Shown: in pieces, positions 1 through 7,895 of the stretch
How positions within the stretch are numbered: position 1 is the first letter of the stretch
How the letters are laid out: each line of letters opens with the position of its first letter
Assembly: GCA_964583825.1 (NCBI GenBank)
Contig: CAZOXM010000012.1
Location: 3,041 to 67,040, forward strand
Direction: 5' to 3'
Length of the DNA: 64,000 nt
DNA from: GCA-1730015 sp964583825
Lineage (GTDB): Bacteria > Pseudomonadota > Gammaproteobacteria > Granulosicoccales > Granulosicoccaceae
Notes under the pieces: model-generated
The model's database searches: none
Told to the model about the DNA's origin: nothing
What the model saw: the letters and a program-made list of their open reading frames with translations, nothing else
Program-made: the position numbers and the translations under genes

Positions 1-1425
1 CCACTCCTGATAGTACGCCTCTATCTGCGCTTCGGAACTGCTAACTCGAACCTCATGCTTTAGCGGATCTTTACGATTGGGACTAAAATCTGTGAGGTGC
101 AGTACAAACGCGGGGTAGTCACGTGACTCTTCCTCCTTGTTGGTCTTCCACATCATTAGCTTGCGCACCATAGTCGCACCCCGCAGTTCTTTGGTGGCCA
201 CGCTGCGTTTGAGCAGTTCACTTGCAGGCAATTTGAGCTCTTCACTCACCACGTTGGCGTTGGGGATATCCACAATATCCGTCAACTGCTCCAAATGGAT
301 ATCCTCAGCATTAGCATCCTTGTCATCACGGATGTGCACATACTGTGGCGATATGATGCTGCAAAGCGGCAGGCGTCGCACCCCCGACCACTTGTTGTCG
401 TCTGCATCCCACTCAAGCACCATTTTGTCGATCGTGTTACCTCTCGATGTGGTGGAGATAATATCCAGACAAGAAATCTCAAACACCAGACCCGGCGCAA
501 TCATGCGGTAGGCAACTCGATCGGAATTAACTTCAGCGTACTCACTTTCAACAACCCGTTGTTCCAGCATTTTTAATAACTCGGTACGCTCTTCATCGCT
601 GAATCCACCACCTACGCGTCCAATGATATGGAAACTGCCGTCTTTCCTGACCACAGCCAGCATGACATCGTGCAGCATACCCGAGCGGTCATCGAGTCCT
701 TCAGTGAAACCGATTGCTGCCAGTTCAATCGTGTGCCGCGGTTTCACCTTGAATACACCGGCCGTGTCGTTACGTGCTACAACACCTTCTGCACCTTCTC
801 CATCCACCCATTTTTTGAACTGTTTTAAAACCGCTTTACTGCCGTCCCCAACAACCGTCTCGACAGGATGCACGCGGTCTCCACTGCCAAACAACTCAGT
901 AATCCGGTCAAAGCGCTCGGCATATCGCCCGGTACGCTCCTCGCTGTCCCACTCGTAGATGTTAAAGACACCCAGACAGAGGCTGTCTACCTGCTCCTGC
1001 GACTCCGGCTTGCGCGCAACACGCACGACATCATGCACGCGCGGTCGCTTGTCATCTGCAAGACGAACGTATAGTTCCGCCCCGAAAATCGCGAACGTAA
1101 CGCCGCTGTCCGCAAGCACTCTGCCCGCCTCTTCATGAAACGGCGCACCGATGCGGATGGTTCCTCCCGGATTGATGGTAAAAACTTCGCCTTCAGAGTA
1201 AACGAGACAGGTAAACTCACCATCGATTTTGCGACTGATGTGATAGTCCCCGGACGGAATCCGCTTCTTCGCGAGCTCCCGATCAAGCGCCATTGTCATC
1301 TGGCTGAGTTGGCGTTTTCGCATCCGCACCCGCTGTAAAATTGAGCTATCAGCCAGTGCATCTGCCTTGCCCGTCCGATAGCTTCCCACCAGTTGCCTGA
1401 GTTTTAACTCATCAATTAATGCCAT
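1..1425 (-). CDS. ATP-dependent DNA ligase, C-terminus cut by window edge
   Basis: The frame opens at ATG 1425 and stays open to base 1, so at least 475 residues are present and the stop lies outside. All nucleotidyltransferase landmarks are visible: motif I K66-I-D-G (the lysine that carries AMP), a motif III-like G-A-E-L with E117, motif IV E213-G-V-V-A-R and motif V with K226/K228 (F-K-V-K-P-R). An OB-fold-like segment with a G-R-V-G-G-G-F-S pattern follows, as in real ligases. A further ~200 residues extend beyond the usual catalytic core and I do not recognise them. A GAGG Shine-Dalgarno overlaps the upstream stop, 10 bp away. It is the last visible gene of the cassette begun by the primase-phosphatase, so joining of processed DNA (or possibly RNA) ends is the likely role. 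The family is clear; the substrate is inferred. Confidence 0.88.
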   Translation of the reverse strand, partial: MALIDELKLRQLVGSYRTGKADALADSSILQRVRMRKRQLSQMTMALDRELAKKRIPSGDYHISRKIDGEFTCLVYSEGEVFTINPGGTIRIGAPFHEEAGRVLADSGVTFAIFGAELYVRLADDKRPRVHDVVRVARKPESQEQVDSLCLGVFNIYEWDSEERTGRYAERFDRITELFGSGDRVHPVETVVGDGSKAVLKQFKKWVDGEGAEGVVARNDTAGVFKVKPRHTIELAAIGFTEGLDDRSGMLHDVMLAVVRKDGSFHIIGRVGGGFSDEERTELLKMLEQRVVESEYAEVNSDRVAYRMIAPGLVFEISCLDIISTTSRGNTIDKMVLEWDADDNKWSGVRRLPLCSIISPQYVHIRDDKDANAEDIHLEQLTDIVDIPNANVVSEELKLPASELLKRSVATKELRGATMVRKLMMWKTNKEEESRDYPAFVLHLTDFSPNRKDPLKHEVRVSSSEAQIEAYYQEW

Positions 1426-1435
1426 CGCACAAACC

Positions 1436-2764
1436 TCAACTATTTGTCGTCTTAGCCATTTTCTTCACCGACATCATGACTTCGGCCCGCAGATCCGCTG
1501 CCTGCTCCACCGCTTTTAACAATCGACGTCGGGAGCCGACCGGAATATCAAGCTCTTTCAAATCTGCGTCGCTCAATTCCGGTAACACATCGACGTCAAT
1601 TTCGTTTTCGATAAAGAGCGGCAGGTATTTGCCCATACGGATACTCTTTAGCCAAACGCCGAGGTCATCGCTACTGACATAACCGGCACTATCCCTGACC
1701 GACCCGGATGCATCACCACCATCCGTCTTGTTTTTGTTGTCTTTTTTCGGTGTGGCTTGTCCCTTCGGACTCGTCGCAGACTCTTCTACTTTATTTTTCG
1801 TATCCTTGCCGGTCGTCGTATTTTTACCGTCTTTTGAGCGGGTCTTTTTACTGCTGCTTTCGGATTGACTTTCTTCATTATTTTTAGCCTCTTTTTTATT
1901 ATTTTTGGCAGATCGCTTTTTGGCTGCTTTTTTCACTGAACCGGCAACCGACGGTTCGTTGGTATTCGTTTTTTCTTCTGCTGCCGGTTTACTTTTTTCT
2001 TTTGCCGGTGGCTTTTTTTCAGACTGACGCGACTTGACCTCAGTCTCGACGTCGGCCGGTTGTGTGGAAGGTAATTTCAATTCCATGTTCGAAAGATGCA
2101 GTAGAAGAATGTACTTTTCACCCTCGACCCGACCTTCCAGAAATCCGCGGTACGGTATGCTGCCACTGCGAAAGATCAACGGGTCGCGCCCCCTGGTACC
2201 GCCACCAACCACCATCAGGGTATTGTTTTCTGCAAGCTCTGCGGCCATACCAAAAAGAAAATCGTAAGTAAGGCCATTTACATGAACGATTTGAAGCTTT
2301 GATGAAAAGAGGTAACGACGTGCAGCCTCATCCTTATCAATTTGCCGCCCGGTCCAGGTGAGCGGAATATCTGCATCGACGTTTGATTCAGTCCGTCGTC
2401 GCGCACGCTTTTCCTTAATTTCACCGAATGGATCCCTCACCACTTCCGTTTGCTCTATTCTGTAGACAATTCCGTCATCGGAATTCACAAATACTTTGGA
2501 CACTCCCCAGAGAAACACCCCGCACTTCTCCATGTCCACCTCCGGATCAGTGTCTACCAGGGCGAGGGCCATTTTCTCAGGGTCATCGTCATAACGTTTG
2601 ATCAATGTGTCATAGTCATGATCGATGGTAGCTTTCAGTATTTTTCTGGTATAGGCATGGTTACCTCCGTCGTCGACATAGCGAATTTCTTCATCAACAC
2701 CGGTGTTTTCCGCCTTGACTACGGCATCGCGCTGACGGCTATCGGTGAGATTGATATTAGGCAT
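1436..2764 (-). CDS. Unknown protein with charged linker and C-terminal SAM domain
   Basis: 442 residues. Residues 1 to about 235 form a globular domain that I do not recognise. Residues about 235-365 are a Lys/Glu/Ser/Asn-rich low-complexity linker with runs such as KKAAKKRSAK. Residues about 367-420 look like a sterile alpha motif: V-W-L-K-S-I, then M-G-K-Y-L-P-L-F, then L-P-E-L-S-D-A-D-L-K-E-L-D-I and G-S-R-R-R-L-L-K-A. SAM domains are common in eukaryotes and less so in bacteria; they usually self-assemble or bind RNA or protein partners. An AGGGGA ribosome site precedes ATG 2764, 11 bp after the stop of the upstream gene, and the ligase gene follows 10 bp later, so it is co-transcribed with them. 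A scaffold role tethering ligase and primase is inferred only. Confidence 0.8.
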   Translation of the reverse strand: MPNINLTDSRQRDAVVKAENTGVDEEIRYVDDGGNHAYTRKILKATIDHDYDTLIKRYDDDPEKMALALVDTDPEVDMEKCGVFLWGVSKVFVNSDDGIVYRIEQTEVVRDPFGEIKEKRARRRTESNVDADIPLTWTGRQIDKDEAARRYLFSSKLQIVHVNGLTYDFLFGMAAELAENNTLMVVGGGTRGRDPLIFRSGSIPYRGFLEGRVEGEKYILLLHLSNMELKLPSTQPADVETEVKSRQSEKKPPAKEKSKPAAEEKTNTNEPSVAGSVKKAAKKRSAKNNKKEAKNNEESQSESSSKKTRSKDGKNTTTGKDTKNKVEESATSPKGQATPKKDNKNKTDGGDASGSVRDSAGYVSSDDLGVWLKSIRMGKYLPLFIENEIDVDVLPELSDADLKELDIPVGSRRRLLKAVEQAADLRAEVMMSVKKMAKTTNS

Positions 2765-2775
2765 CGCACATTCCC

Positions 2776-3396
2776 CTATAGCATCTCAAAATCGAATTCA
2801 TCGACTTCTTCGTCTTCACTGTCGTCGGCGACAAAACACACAGCTGCCTGATCGAGCCCGATGAAATCGATGCTGGTTGGCCGACCCACCATCATCCAGA
2901 CCTGCGATTCATCGGTTGCCAGCAGAAAGGCCGGGTCGGCACTCACCCCTTCACGATATAGGAAGTCAAAGCGATAGATGTCGCCCTGCATCAGCGATTT
3001 AAGCAAGCCGGGATTAATCGCCTCGTCTGCACTGAGCGCGTAACACAAACGCATACTGTGGTTTAGGAACTCATTAACCGTTATTTTTTCCTCAAGGGCG
3101 ATGGTGAGATCGAAGCTCGACGGCAGCATTTCAAGCGGCTCGCCCGACAGATCTACCGGCGAGAGTTCCGATCGCTCTACCCACTCGCCTTCGTCATTTA
3201 CGTAACCGAACGCGGTACCGCCATAGGGTATCAGTGTCTTCCCGTCATTGGCGAGTGTAGCCAGGTTACAGCGATTACCCTCGTGGTCACGGGTTTCAAG
3301 GTCGACCGAACCATACAGCTTGGAGCGATCTACCTTGTTTAGTTCCAGCGCGAACTCGCTGTCTCCAAACTTAAAATTCAGCGCGCGTGGCATCAT
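2776..3396 (-). CDS. Acidic protein of unknown family in the primase-ligase cassette
   Basis: 206 residues with no signal peptide or membrane segment. It is mixed alpha/beta in appearance and ends in a strongly acidic tail (D-D-S-E-D-E-E-V-D-E-F-D-F). I see no catalytic motif and recognise no family. Two ATGs are adjacent (3396 and 3393). The GAGG site over the upstream stop is better spaced for the second, so 205 residues is possible. It starts directly after the stop of the primase-phosphatase with no gap and precedes the SAM gene by 11 bp, so translation is probably coupled. The position between two nucleic-acid enzymes suggests a cofactor, clamp or DNA-mimic role, but nothing in the sequence proves it. 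Confidence 0.75.
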   Translation of the reverse strand: MMPRALNFKFGDSEFALELNKVDRSKLYGSVDLETRDHEGNRCNLATLANDGKTLIPYGGTAFGYVNDEGEWVERSELSPVDLSGEPLEMLPSSFDLTIALEEKITVNEFLNHSMRLCYALSADEAINPGLLKSLMQGDIYRFDFLYREGVSADPAFLLATDESQVWMMVGRPTSIDFIGLDQAAVCFVADDSEDEEVDEFDFEML

Positions 3397-4647
3397 TCAC
3401 CTCGTTAATTTTTCTACTTGTTCAATCGCACCATCAAACGCGACCACTCCTTCATCTACCGGCCGACAGGGCACTGCCCGGTCGTCAATATAGGCACTGG
3501 CAGGCGGTTTCCCCGGCCCCTTATGTACACGCTCGTAGGCAAACCCGTGCTCTTCCAGCCAGTCTTCTATGCGCAATACGGTCTTGCGATATTCCGCACT
3601 GGCGGTGGTATCACGCGCCAGGCGCGAGGTGAGAATCACAATATCGGCGAACTCTGCCAGCCGGCGGGTGAATTCCACTGCACCATCGATCGGCTCTCCG
3701 ATGTCGGACAACCGTCCGCTGTTCTCTGCCAGCACACCATCCAGGTCCACACACACAGTTGCCCGGGTGGTTCTGGCAAAACTGCGCTTGCGGTCCGCCG
3801 CCCGTTTGGGACGGGACTTCAGCGCCTGCCCGCGCTTACCCTCCACTCCGCGAATGGTGATACGGCTGTGATCTTCAGGAGCCTTGTCCGCCGGTGGCGG
3901 CGGGCCACCGACGCATTGCAGCATGGCGTCCATAGCCGCGTGCCCCGAAAGCCAGGGGTCATCCAGCCATTCATCTCCACTCCAAACTGTGCTGATATGA
4001 TCGCGCGTATGATGCAGCCCGGGGAGCCGAAACCATGCACCGAGGCTCTCACCGTCTTTTTCTTTCGGCTTTTTGGGAAAAGTCTCCGGCTCTTCACTCA
4101 GGTTGTTCTCTTCCCAGGTGGACACGATGCTATACGCCATTGCAAATACGTGCTCCGTCGGTGCCGGTTCCTCAAACAACACCCACAGGTGATATCCGCC
4201 ATTGTTATTGGAATCAAATAACAACGGGTCGTATCCCATGGATTGCAATTTTCGCCACCAGTTAATCGCACCTACCAAATTACGGCGCGCATGTTCCTCG
4301 GCATCGGCCTTTTCGCTATCGTGCATATCGATATCAATGCCAAACCAGCGACTGGTGTTCTCCTTACTCTTGGCGTGCAGACCCACAATCTGAGGCCGTT
4401 GGCGGTGCGCACTGGCAAAATGCCGGGTTAACTTATCGAGGGTCACCATATCCGGTCCGCGCTTACTCGCAACCGGCAATGTCATTGCCTTATAGGTACG
4501 ACCCAGTTTTTTCTGTTCACCCGGCGTTAGCGCAGCGTACTGACCCCAGACATCTTTGCGATTGACCAGCTTTACCATCGCCCACTCTGCCATTTCCCGG
4601 GCTCGGGATTGCCATTCTTCAACGACAATTTCATGGTGGCTTGGCAT
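3397..4647 (-). CDS. Primase-like (AEP/TOTE type) protein fused to a HAD phosphatase
   Basis: Two domains are visible (numbering from ATG 4647). An archaeo-eukaryotic primase domain occupies about residues 95-230: the metal motif G-I-D-I-D (D105, D107), then S-N-N-N-G-G-Y-H (H153), then W-F-R-L-P-G-L-H-H-T-R, the pattern I associate with primases of TOTE conflict systems. After a basic linker, a HAD domain fills about 296-416: nucleophile motif D301-L-D303-G, L-T-S-R (T340), a Lys-rich stretch and Y-I-D-D (D388/D389). The phosphatase half resembles 3'-end-healing HAD enzymes of the polynucleotide phosphatase type. The frame also allows ATG 4728 and TTG 4731, but these lie upstream of a dyad and have poor ribosome sites, so 4647 is preferred with moderate confidence. 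First gene of the cassette; the next gene starts at the base after its stop. Confidence 0.86.
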   Translation of the reverse strand: MPSHHEIVVEEWQSRAREMAEWAMVKLVNRKDVWGQYAALTPGEQKKLGRTYKAMTLPVASKRGPDMVTLDKLTRHFASAHRQRPQIVGLHAKSKENTSRWFGIDIDMHDSEKADAEEHARRNLVGAINWWRKLQSMGYDPLLFDSNNNGGYHLWVLFEEPAPTEHVFAMAYSIVSTWEENNLSEEPETFPKKPKEKDGESLGAWFRLPGLHHTRDHISTVWSGDEWLDDPWLSGHAAMDAMLQCVGGPPPPADKAPEDHSRITIRGVEGKRGQALKSRPKRAADRKRSFARTTRATVCVDLDGVLAENSGRLSDIGEPIDGAVEFTRRLAEFADIVILTSRLARDTTASAEYRKTVLRIEDWLEEHGFAYERVHKGPGKPPASAYIDDRAVPCRPVDEGVVAFDGAIEQVEKLTR

Positions 4648-4674
4648 GCAGGCTAGTGAACTCTCTTGTTTCCG

Positions 4675-4697
4675 GTTACAAGATATAGTGTTGTAAC
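4675..4697. promoter_or_regulatory. Inverted repeat upstream of the primase-phosphatase gene
   Basis: GTTACAA at 4675-4681 is repeated in inverse as TTGTAAC at 4691-4697 around a 9-base AT-rich centre. On the minus strand the centre reads CACTATATC, which could hold a -10 element. The dyad lies 28 bp upstream of the preferred ATG 4647. This geometry suits a repressor operator overlapping a promoter. No regulator gene is adjacent and I recognise no known operator consensus. Confidence 0.45.
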
Positions 4698-4740
4698 GAA
4701 CCAGCGTGGATTTCTCTGCTAACTGCATCAACCATAACCC

Positions 4741-4758
4741 ACTTTTTCTGGAAAAAGT
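4741..4758. promoter_or_regulatory. Perfect 8+8 bp palindrome in the cassette promoter region
   Basis: ACTTTTTC at 4741-4748 and GAAAAAGT at 4751-4758 are perfect inverted repeats separated by two bases. It lies about 45 bp further from the start than the 4675-4697 dyad. It may be a second operator. It has no adjacent GC-rich stem or T-run, so it does not look like a terminator. Confidence 0.4.
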
Positions 4759-5085
4759 ACAAACCGGACGGTTGCAGATACGTCATTCGCGCATGCGCTG
4801 CGCGGGCGGCGCGTGGCATATTTCACCCGAACTACCGTAACGATTCGGCGAAAACACGACAGCAAATCAAACTGCAGGCAAATAGTTTCCTCTGAAAATT
4901 AGCATCCTGTGTGTGCAGGGTATTCAGCGTACCCCTGCGGCCAAATCATTTCGATGCATTAACTGCCAGATACGCCACCGCCCCGTAATAACCACAGGTC
5001 TGACCGCCTCAATCACAGCCACCATCGACAGATCGTGGTTTAACGCACAATGCTTGAGCACAATTACCGATGTGCCGAAGTGGAG
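4759..5085. other. Non-coding gap between the cassette and the TfoX-N gene
   Basis: Together with the dyads next to it this gap exceeds 300 bases. It holds no open frame I would support; the plus-strand frame beginning near 4913 overlaps the TfoX-N gene antisense and has no family resemblance. A GC-rich stretch sits at about 4790-4815. I see no RNA gene. Its probable content is promoter sequence for the minus-strand cassette and the 3' untranslated end of the TfoX-N gene. Confidence 0.5.
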
Positions 5086-5421
5086 TTACCCTTTCTTCGG
5101 CAGAGATCCCGAGTACGAGACACAGCGATCAAACCATTGCTTCAACTGCGTTTTCGTGCGAAGGTTTTGCGCTGACACCCGTAACCAGCCGGTCATCGGT
5201 TTACCTCTCATCACCGCTACATCAACACCTGACTCTGTAGCGAAGGTTTCATAATATGCCGGATCTACTCGAGCCAGAATTCCCCCTTTGGCGCTAACGG
5301 TGACAGACATATTCCCGTTCACCAGGAAAGCAAGGCCGCCAAACATTTTCTTCTCGGCAACATCGCTTTCTTCCTCGAACATTACTCGTAATCTTGCAGC
5401 GAGTTTCTCATCGTATGGCAT
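5086..5421 (-). CDS. TfoX N-terminal domain protein
   Basis: 111 residues from ATG 5421, chosen because GGGGAAGG sits 5 bases upstream and because family members begin with a sequence like M-P-Y-D-E-K-L-A. The frame could extend upstream to 5484, but that adds 21 unconserved residues. The family core K-K-M-F-G-G-L-A-F-L-V-N-G-N-M is present. TfoX-N proteins are small single-domain proteins related to the N-terminus of the competence regulator TfoX/Sxy. The C-terminal half that gives TfoX its competence role is absent, so the function is not predictable. It appears to be a single-gene transcription unit. Confidence 0.85.
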   Translation of the reverse strand: MPYDEKLAARLRVMFEEESDVAEKKMFGGLAFLVNGNMSVTVSAKGGILARVDPAYYETFATESGVDVAVMRGKPMTGWLRVSAQNLRTKTQLKQWFDRCVSYSGSLPKKG

Positions 5422-5532
5422 GCAAACCTTCCCCGGAATATCATCGATGCTCAACACTAAACCACGCCACCAGAGTTTACGCACTCAAACCGGCGCCCGG
5501 TTAAGAGACGACTTGCCAGTTGTTGGTTTCGG

Positions 5533-5955
5533 CTACGAGCAACACCCTTCAATTTCGCTCAGGAGCTGGCGGGCGTTAAAAGGTTTTTGCAGGTGACCCG
5601 AGAACCCCTTGCTGTCTTCCTCGTTCGGATAGATTTCCTCGGTGGCATAGCCACTCATGGAAACAACGGGTATCGTACACCCGGACTCGCGCATTTCCCG
5701 CAAGGTTTCAATGCCTCCCATGCCTCCGAAGATTTTGATATCCAGAATGGCGAGATCATAGTAAGTGTCGTTGTATTGCGAAGATTCCAGCAGACTAAGC
5801 ACTTCTTCACCGACCGCAGCAGTGGTGCACTGATGCCCAAGGGATTTTAACAAGCGGGTGAGCGCCTTGCGTACCGCCTCTTCATCGTCCAGCAATAAAA
5901 TATGTCGCGAAGGGGATACATCCGGCGCCTTGCCTGAGAACTCAAAACCAGCCAT
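5533..5955 (-). CDS. Single-domain response regulator (CheY-like receiver)
   Basis: 140 residues consisting of a receiver domain only. The acidic pair D23/D24, phospho-acceptor D72 (L-A-I-L-D-I-K), S101 in M-S-G and K124 in Q-K-P-F are all in place. There is no output domain, so it should act by protein contact or in a phosphorelay. A GAGGGGC ribosome site precedes ATG 5955. It is divergent from the membrane receptor at 6113 with a 157-bp gap, suggesting a functional pair, but neither gene encodes a histidine kinase, so its phosphodonor must be elsewhere. Confidence 0.92.
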   Translation of the reverse strand: MAGFEFSGKAPDVSPSRHILLLDDEEAVRKALTRLLKSLGHQCTTAAVGEEVLSLLESSQYNDTYYDLAILDIKIFGGMGGIETLREMRESGCTIPVVSMSGYATEEIYPNEEDSKGFSGHLQKPFNARQLLSEIEGCCS

Positions 5956-6112
5956 TTATTGCCCCTCTAATCTGCAAGGAGGCCTTGGACTGACTCCGGG
6001 ACACAAACCAACCCGGGAATCCACGAAAAAACAGGTGCTGCCGGCAACACTGGCACACCGGTCATTCATATCGCTAAAATAGTGCGCTGACCCGACAAAA
6101 GGAAGTACCGCC

Positions 6113-7690
6113 ATGCAGAAAACCAACTCGCTATTTTTACGACTCGGGTTAACCATCATCTGCCTGTTCTCTGCGAGCGCAATTATCGCGTCGTGGTTTG
6201 CTTCGCATGTTACCAACGATGCAATGATTGAACAAAGCAAAATGCATCTTGAGGCCGCGCTGAAATCCCGCGCTACCACCGTTGAAAATCATTATCGCGT
6301 GACTCAAAAGCAGGTTGCAAATCTCGCCGCAGACGATTCGATCATCGAGGCGATACGGTCCTTCAGCGAAGGCCTCGATACCCTGCAGTCAGAATTTGCC
6401 GACCAGGGCACCAGTGCAGATCAAATCCTGACGGACCTCACAAGCTACTATAACACCGAATTCGCCGCCAGATTCGACAGAGACATCAATGCTGCTGATT
6501 ACCTGCCCGCATCAGAAACGGAACGTCTGGCGCAATGGATCTATATCGTGAAAAACCCGAATCCGGTCGGAAAAAAGAACGAGGCCTACACCCCCTTGTT
6601 CGAGACGACTTATCAACAAGCGCACGATCGTTATCATATGCGCCTCAACCGATACCTGAAGTCTTTTGACTTTTACGACATTTTCCTTTTCGACCGTCAG
6701 GTAAGACTGGTCTATTCATCGAGAAAGGAGACCGATTTTGCCACCGACTTTTTCCGCGGACCCTATACGGACAGCAATCTGGGTGAGACGGTTCGAGCCG
6801 CACTCTCCGGTGTGCGTAACTCGGTGATTACCAGCGATCTAAACACATATGTACCGAGTTACGACGAGCCGGCTTCGTTTTTCGCTGCACCGGTTTTCTC
6901 CAAAGATCGCCTGATCGGCGCGGTTGCATTTCAGGTGAGCAACGACAGAGTGAACCGGATAGTCGCTGACAATCACGGACTGCGCAGCTCGGGAGAGACC
7001 TATATTGTCGGCAAAGATTTGCTCATGCGTACGGACAGCCGTTTCAGCGATAAGTCCACCATCCTGTCACAGGAAGTGGATACCAACGCCGCCAGAGCGG
7101 TAATGAATGGCGAGACGGGCTCAACCATCACCGCTGACTATCGTGGGGTGAGTGTGCTTTCCCAGTACCGACCGCTGGACATCGAAGGACTGGAGTGGGG
7201 GATGCTGGCCGAAATAGACGAGGCAGAAGTACGCGAGCCTGCCGGTTCCCTGTCGAAAAGGCTGATTGCGATACTTGTCGCAACACTGGCAGCTGTCGCA
7301 GCACTGACATACATGTTGTTCAAATTCGGCGTTGAACGTCCACTCGCCAATATTACCTTTACCGCAAAAAAAATCATTGGCGGCGATTATGCCGCACGCA
7401 CCCCCATCACAGGCAAGGACGAGTTTTCTATACTGGCAGAGAGCCAGAATCACATGGCAGAAGCCGTGCAGCAGCATATTGAAAGCCTGGAATCGGCACT
7501 CAAAGAGGTGAGGGAATTAAAAGGTCTGCTGCCGATTTGCGCGTATTGCAAATCCATTCGGGACGACGACGGTTACTTTCGCACAGTGGAATCATACCTG
7601 GTGGGCAAGTCCAATCTCGAATTTACGCACACGTTCTGCGATCATTGCGTGGACATCCACTACGCAGAAGAATCAGACACACAGCATTAA
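6113..7690 (+). CDS. Membrane receptor: periplasmic sensor, HAMP, C-terminal Cys4 module
   Basis: 525 residues. One transmembrane segment lies near residues 8-28. A periplasmic region of about 350 residues (double-Cache-like) follows, then a second membrane segment near 380-400 and a HAMP-like linker. The C-terminus carries G-L-L-P-I-C-A-Y-C-K-S-I-R-D-D-D-G-Y and then C-D-H-C. This four-cysteine module is often seen after PAS, HAMP or receiver domains in bacterial signalling proteins. There is no kinase, GGDEF, EAL or methyl-accepting domain, so the output is not obvious. It is divergent from the lone receiver protein and may signal with it. The ribosome site (AAAGGAAG) is good. Confidence 0.85.
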   Translation: MQKTNSLFLRLGLTIICLFSASAIIASWFASHVTNDAMIEQSKMHLEAALKSRATTVENHYRVTQKQVANLAADDSIIEAIRSFSEGLDTLQSEFADQGTSADQILTDLTSYYNTEFAARFDRDINAADYLPASETERLAQWIYIVKNPNPVGKKNEAYTPLFETTYQQAHDRYHMRLNRYLKSFDFYDIFLFDRQVRLVYSSRKETDFATDFFRGPYTDSNLGETVRAALSGVRNSVITSDLNTYVPSYDEPASFFAAPVFSKDRLIGAVAFQVSNDRVNRIVADNHGLRSSGETYIVGKDLLMRTDSRFSDKSTILSQEVDTNAARAVMNGETGSTITADYRGVSVLSQYRPLDIEGLEWGMLAEIDEAEVREPAGSLSKRLIAILVATLAAVAALTYMLFKFGVERPLANITFTAKKIIGGDYAARTPITGKDEFSILAESQNHMAEAVQQHIESLESALKEVRELKGLLPICAYCKSIRDDDGYFRTVESYLVGKSNLEFTHTFCDHCVDIHYAEESDTQH

Positions 7691-7735
7691 CAAGACGTCC
7701 GCTCCACGCTTCCACAGACTTGTTTCATTCTACAA

Positions 7736-7753
7736 GTTGAGAACCATCTCAAC
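7736..7753 (+). terminator. Hairpin downstream of the sensor gene
   Basis: GTTGAGA at 7736-7742 pairs perfectly with TCTCAAC at 7747-7753 around a 4-base loop, 45 bp after the receptor stop. There is no T-run, so intrinsic termination is uncertain; it may only stabilise the mRNA 3' end. Confidence 0.3.
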
Positions 7754-7895
7754 GAGCATCAACCTATCTCATCACAGTTTGTCAATCTGTTAAAAATCGG
7801 CGTTAAAGAAGCCTTGCCACACGTCGCAAAACCGGGGGCGATACAGGTGCACAAGTGGTTTACTGTGTTTAGAAAAACAATAATAGCGAAAATAT

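Noticed and set aside
3418..4221. Plus-strand frame of 267 codons opposite the primase-HAD gene
   Set aside because: It lies wholly antisense to a gene with clear catalytic motifs and its own product matches nothing.
1..4731. Calling the cassette bacterial NHEJ
   Set aside because: No Ku-like protein is visible and the primase resembles TOTE-type rather than LigD-type polymerases; the end of the operon lies outside the window, so the label would go beyond the evidence.
4913..5254. Plus-strand frame of 113 codons overlapping the TfoX-N gene
   Set aside because: Half of it is antisense to TfoX-N and the remainder has no supporting motif.
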